Shown here: piece after piece, positions 46,605 to 49,282 of the stretch
Position numbering within the stretch: position 1 is the stretch's first letter
Layout: each line of letters begins with the position of its first letter
Virus record (IMG/VR): IMGVR_UViG_3300035034_000508
Coordinates: 1-49,282 of that record
Source of the DNA: a virus
Direction: 5' to 3' (one strand)
DNA: 49,282 nucleotides
Translations under genes and position numbers: made by a program
Notes under the pieces: model-generated
Told to the model about the DNA's origin: nothing
The model's database searches: none
The model's input: only the letters and a program-made list of their open reading frames with translations

Positions 46605-46609
46605 AACAT

Positions 46610-46683
46610 TGGTTGTGGAAACAGGAACCGAGCCTGTAATTCTACCTTATGAGGGTAGTGTGTTGCCGTTACACCATTCCACA
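46610..46683 (-). tRNA. tRNA-Met (CAT), elongator, or tRNA-Ile2
   Basis: Acceptor TGTGGAA/TTCCACA fully paired (so not an initiator), A73, CCA encoded, stem CTACC/GGTAG, loop CTCATAA. The T-loop CTCGGTT is atypical. Whether C34 becomes lysidine (Ile2) cannot be read from sequence. Confidence 0.88.
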
Positions 46684-46687
46684 TTAA

Positions 46688-47062
46688 TCATTTGTATATA
46701 ACACTACCTTCAGGTCTATGTTCATCACATACAGTTGTTATATATCTTTTATTGACAATAACAGGTTGACCAAGTTCACCACAAACTTCACATGCAGTTG
46801 CACATTTTTCTTCAGCTTCGGCTATAACTTCATTCATAGCTTTGCGAGTAAACTCATCACCTGTATTATAATCAATATAATATCGAAGGCCACCAAATTT
46901 TTCTTTAACTTGATGAATTTCATATTTAGGGCTTAACGCCTTTAACTTTTCATGACATTCCAGAATAGGTTTTAACCAACCTTCTTTGATATAGAATTGT
47001 GGTTCACCACAACACTTCCATTTTTCAGGAAAGTGTTTTGCAATATCTTCAGGACACTTCAT
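46688..47062 (-). CDS. Conserved phage protein with zinc-like cysteines, 124 aa
   Basis: GGAGGGG precedes the ATG. Motifs WKCCGEPQFYIKEGW, HQVKEKFGGLRYYIDY and CATACEVCGELGQPVIV occur in a widespread phage family: 'QVKEKFGGLRFY' followed by a helix and a C-x3-C-x2-C cluster, then TVCDEH. A small treble-clef metal site is likely. Function unknown. It lies between tRNA-fMet and tRNA-Met. Confidence 0.75.
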   Translation of the reverse strand: MKCPEDIAKHFPEKWKCCGEPQFYIKEGWLKPILECHEKLKALSPKYEIHQVKEKFGGLRYYIDYNTGDEFTRKAMNEVIAEAEEKCATACEVCGELGQPVIVNKRYITTVCDEHRPEGSVIYK

Positions 47063-47144
47063 CTGGATTCCCCTCCACTACACGTTCATCATTGAAATAA
47101 TAACCTATACCTTCAGCCGATTTTTTACCGATTTCATTGTAAAA

Positions 47145-47222
47145 TGGTAGCGGGTGTAGGATTTGAACCTACGTTCACTGGGTTATGAACCCTGTATGTT
47201 GACCTGACTACACCAACCCGCG
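47145..47222 (-). tRNA. Initiator tRNA-fMet (CAT)
   Basis: Acceptor CGCGGGT/ACCCGCT leaves C1-U72 unpaired, as initiators require, and the anticodon stem has the three G-C pairs (GGG/CCC) next to loop TTCATAA. A73, CCA encoded. Confidence 0.93.
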
Positions 47223-47231
47223 TTAAACCTA

Positions 47232-48137
47232 TTAATCATTATCCCATACTTCGGGATTTGGTACATACTTTTTAATCTTTCGCATCAATTCCTTATCTAG
47301 CTTCTTCATATCCACGAAGGCTTTACCCCTTTCCTTGACAATGTAATAATCCGCTTTTGCGAAATAGAAGCCACTGCTTGCTTTTTCACGTTTGAAGAAG
47401 TTGCCCTTTGGTAATTCAGACGCAACTGCTTTATTATCTACATCCTTCTGATTGGGTATAATAATAAATTTACCATCCATATATGAACGCAGTTTTGACA
47501 CACCACTTAGGGTATTTCTCATTGCATATGAAACGTGTTTGTGAGTATCCATTAGTATATCTTCTGGTACTCTACGTGGCCTGTCTTTGTTCTGTTTGAT
47601 AGCAACATCAATCTGGTTTAATATCCATACAACATGTATGTTTATCTTTTCATAACCCAAATCTTGAACATAGCCACTAATACTTGCCATCTTTTTCAAA
47701 TCTTTTAATGTTACATCAAATATCAGATTCGGTTTTCTATCCTTAGGTACAGCAATGATTGATTTGGCGGCAACATTCTTACGCCCTTTATCTAATCCAA
47801 CCGAACTGATAATAGCATGTAGTTTGCGCACATCTTCAGCTTGTTTCAAGTCAAGTTTATCCAACTCAACCCCAAATTCTTCTTTAACCTTTTTATTGAT
47901 TAACGGTGATTTCATGGCCATTGTTTTCAATGCATCAACGTCAAATACTTTACCGTCAATATCAAGTAATTTATCTTTAACGAATCCTTTACCTGAACCC
48001 GCACCACCGGCCATGATTACAACCTGACCAAATTGTGTTTCTCGTTTGCCGCCAAATTGGACGGCAACTTCATTCATCAATTCCAAATCAGATTCGGATA
48101 ACATACCCTCATTAAGATGTTTTGAAAAGTTATACAT
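47232..48137 (-). CDS. P-loop kinase-like NTPase (zeta-toxin-like), 301 aa
   Basis: A Walker A motif GGAGSGKG is at residues 44-51 (VVIMAGGAGSGKGFVKDKL). A DVDALK strand follows, then KPNLIFDVTLKD at the expected Walker B position and the helical VVWILNQIDVAIKQNKDRPR segment, matching zeta-toxin/AAA_33-type kinases found in many large T4-like phages. The C-terminal ~60 residues are basic. A late box is 25 bp upstream and GGAG precedes the start. The substrate is unknown; no antitoxin-like gene is adjacent. Confidence 0.8.
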   Translation of the reverse strand: MYNFSKHLNEGMLSESDLELMNEVAVQFGGKRETQFGQVVIMAGGAGSGKGFVKDKLLDIDGKVFDVDALKTMAMKSPLINKKVKEEFGVELDKLDLKQAEDVRKLHAIISSVGLDKGRKNVAAKSIIAVPKDRKPNLIFDVTLKDLKKMASISGYVQDLGYEKINIHVVWILNQIDVAIKQNKDRPRRVPEDILMDTHKHVSYAMRNTLSGVSKLRSYMDGKFIIIPNQKDVDNKAVASELPKGNFFKREKASSGFYFAKADYYIVKERGKAFVDMKKLDKELMRKIKKYVPNPEVWDND

Positions 48138-48161
48138 TACTTACTCCAAAGTTTATGTATA

Positions 48162-48169
48162 TATTTATA
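48162..48169 (-). promoter_or_regulatory. Late promoter box TATAAATA before the P-loop kinase gene
   Basis: A perfect TATAAATA on the minus strand, 25 bp before the start codon, overlapping the stop of the HD-hydrolase gene. The kinase would therefore be late while the HD gene upstream has an early-type promoter. Confidence 0.75.
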
Positions 48170-48695
48170 CTTCAGCTATATATGCTTCAATCTTAGCAAT
48201 CAATGCATATGTGTCAGAAACCAAGGCATTATCAACAACACTCTTGTTAACAATAACACCCATTAATCGTTTCTTACTATCAACGAATTTGTTTAGGAAT
48301 TTTTTAGGGGCTTTTTTATAATCACTCAGATTACCGAAAATATCAGCTACCTTGATTAACAGAACTCGTTCATCGTAGATTTCTTTAAACCTCAACAGTT
48401 CGGAAACGACCTTAGTTTCATAGTCATCTGAATCATTATATGTTTTAGTCATCCCAACTGTCAAATCTCTAACAGTTTCACCAAACTTATATTCAATGTC
48501 ATCAAAGGTATACTCAGTATCTTCTACAACATCATGTAAAACAGCAGCAATTATAGTATCCACATCACTTGTATAGGCTGATACGATTAGAGCGACTTTC
48601 AAGGGATGGGTGATATAGTCATCACCACTAAACTTCCGCTTATCGCCTTCGTGGGCCTTGGTTGCGAAATTCATTGCCTTTGCCAAACGGTTCAT
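48165..48695 (-). CDS. HD-domain (p)ppGpp hydrolase, MESH1/SpoT-like, 176 aa
   Basis: The motifs AHEGDKRKFSGDDYITHPLK, AAVLHDVVEDTEYT and LLIKVADIFGNL supply H30, H54-D55, E58-D59 and D118/N122, the metal and substrate residues of the RelA/SpoT HD hydrolase domain. There is no synthetase domain, and the length (176 aa) is that of MESH1-type small alarmone hydrolases. It could lower host ppGpp early in infection. An AAGAGGT Shine-Dalgarno and the TTGCAT-16-TATAAT promoter lie upstream. Confidence 0.88.
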   Translation of the reverse strand: MNRLAKAMNFATKAHEGDKRKFSGDDYITHPLKVALIVSAYTSDVDTIIAAVLHDVVEDTEYTFDDIEYKFGETVRDLTVGMTKTYNDSDDYETKVVSELLRFKEIYDERVLLIKVADIFGNLSDYKKAPKKFLNKFVDSKKRLMGVIVNKSVVDNALVSDTYALIAKIEAYIAEV

Positions 48696-48725
48696 TATCT
48701 ACCTCTTAATTCATAATATACATAT

Positions 48726-48753
48726 ATTATACCACACTGAGCCGTAAATGCAA
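48726..48753 (-). promoter_or_regulatory. Early-type promoter of the HD-hydrolase gene (TTGCAT-16-TATAAT)
   Basis: TTGCAT (48748-48753), 16-bp spacer, TATAAT (48726-48731). It shares CTTGCATTTACGG and the spacing with the SprT promoter at 42531-42558. Confidence 0.75.
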
Positions 48754-48770
48754 GGGATATAATACAAAAA

Positions 48771-48845
48771 TGGTGCTTCCAGTAGGAATTGAACCTACAT
48801 TACACGGTTATCAGCCGAGCGTTCTACCAATTGAACTATGGAAGC
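48771..48845 (-). tRNA. tRNA-Ile (GAT)
   Basis: Acceptor GCTTCCA/TGGAAGC, A73, CCA encoded, stem CTCGG/CCGTG, loop CTGATAA. Confidence 0.94.
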
Positions 48846-48851
48846 GGAATT

Positions 48852-48925
48852 TGGAGCAGGTAATGAGAATCGAACTCACATCGTCAGCTTGGAAGGCTGC
48901 AATAATACCATTATACTATACCTGC
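48852..48925 (-). tRNA. tRNA-Gly (TCC)
   Basis: Acceptor GCAGGTA/TACCTGC, U73 as usual for Gly, CCA encoded, stem GCAGC/GCTGA, loop CTTCCAA. Confidence 0.93.
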
Positions 48926-49161
48926 ATATTTCTATATAATTTTAATAAGAAATTGGAAGCATGGAACCGAGTTTTAAATCCATCCAAAGGGCATAGAGTG
49001 TAATGTTCAAATATTGAAACAGCACACCAGCCATTCCTATTTTTGAATATATATCCCAATTGAATATCACCAATAAGAAAAACATAACCATTCAACTCTG
49101 ATTGTGGATATTTCTTATAGTTCCAGTCTAAAACATAACCATCTATAATTTCTGAATACAT
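48916..49161 (-). CDS. Hypothetical protein, 81 aa
   Basis: A beta-rich sequence (GYVLDWNYKKYPQSELNGYV, FLIGDIQLGYIFKNRNGWCA, VSIFEHYTLCPLDGF). Its last ten bases overlap the 5' end of tRNA-Gly(TCC). The Shine-Dalgarno is weak (TAGAT). The ordered hydrophobic pattern and Trp/Tyr content favour a real gene. Not recognised. Confidence 0.6.
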   Translation of the reverse strand: MYSEIIDGYVLDWNYKKYPQSELNGYVFLIGDIQLGYIFKNRNGWCAVSIFEHYTLCPLDGFKTRFHASNFLLKLYRNMQV

Positions 49162-49177
49162 AATATAATCTAAAATT

Positions 49178-49252
49178 TGGTGCGGGGTAGGAGATTTGAA
49201 CTCCTAACTGCGAATTGGCAATCCACCATTTTACCATTGAAACTAACCCCGC
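49178..49252 (-). tRNA. tRNA-Gly (GCC)
   Basis: Acceptor GCGGGGT/ACCCCGC, A73, CCA encoded, stem GTGGA/TTCGC, loop TTGCCAA. The second Gly isoacceptor of the array. Confidence 0.92.
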
Positions 49253-49282
49253 ATATTACTATATATACACCAACGGCGCACA

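Overview
The window is part of a large, AT-rich, T4-like myovirus genome. The evidence is a T4-type baseplate set (homologues of gp5, gp6, gp8, gp25, gp27, gp48, gp53, gp26, gp51 and a PAAR spike tip), gp4, gp32, gp59 and a gp33-like late co-activator, plus several TATAAATA late-promoter boxes about 20-80 bp upstream of structural genes. The low GC content and many small lectin-like tail proteins suggest a phage of a marine gammaproteobacterium, perhaps Vibrio-like. That host guess is inference; nothing here fixes it.

Layout. (1) 1-29817, minus strand: a long tail and baseplate operon. In transcription order it runs gp48, gp53, gp27-like hub, a LamG adhesin, gp5-type spike, two paralogous structural proteins, a PPC-like adhesin, a small tail protein, a homing endonuclease with its own sigma70-type promoter, a second LamG protein, a 765-aa tandem-repeat protein, an Ig-like protein, PAAR, gp25, gp6, a gp7-position protein, gp8, a 1910-aa DUF4815-type protein and tail-fibre-like proteins that run off the left edge. 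(2) 29869-34626, plus strand: head completion and tail-core genes (gp4, a possible gp2, a tail-tube-fold protein, gp26, gp51-like, tape measure). This operon ends at a bidirectional terminator facing gp32. (3) 34680-38621, minus strand: replication and late-transcription block (gp33-like, gp59, gp32) with a secreted SleB-type wall hydrolase, an RNase H-fold protein and a lipoprotein. (4) 38649-49252, minus strand: 24 recognisable tRNA genes reading all 20 amino acids plus one degenerate tRNA-like sequence. Between them lie small ORFs, broken genes, sigma70-like promoters with palindromes, and enzymes (SprT-like protease, P-loop kinase, MESH1/SpoT-type HD hydrolase, two putative PD-(D/E)XK proteins).

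The most striking element is at about 43550-43880: a tmRNA gene whose parts are in circularly permuted order. On the minus strand the tRNA-like 3' end (T-arm, acceptor, CCA) comes first. An 89-nt spacer closed by a perfect 9-bp stem follows, then the tRNA-like 5' end, and then the tag reading frame ANDESYTPVAQAA-stop. The two ends form a 7-bp acceptor stem with the G3-U70 alanine identity pair. This is the arrangement of two-piece tmRNAs, and I do not know of one described in a T4-like phage. Other points of note are short-variable-loop tRNA-Leu genes, a tRNA-Asn with a long variable region, a predicted H-type pseudoknot in an mRNA leader, a 16-bp inverted repeat overlapping the homing-endonuclease promoter, and three small genes each disrupted by what looks like one extra base.

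The genes fit one programme. Early genes and tRNA/tmRNA transcripts come from sigma70-like promoters. Late structural genes come from TATAAATA boxes that need gp33 and gp55. gp32 and gp59 support replication and recombination. The tail operons build a contractile tail decorated with many lectin-like adhesins.
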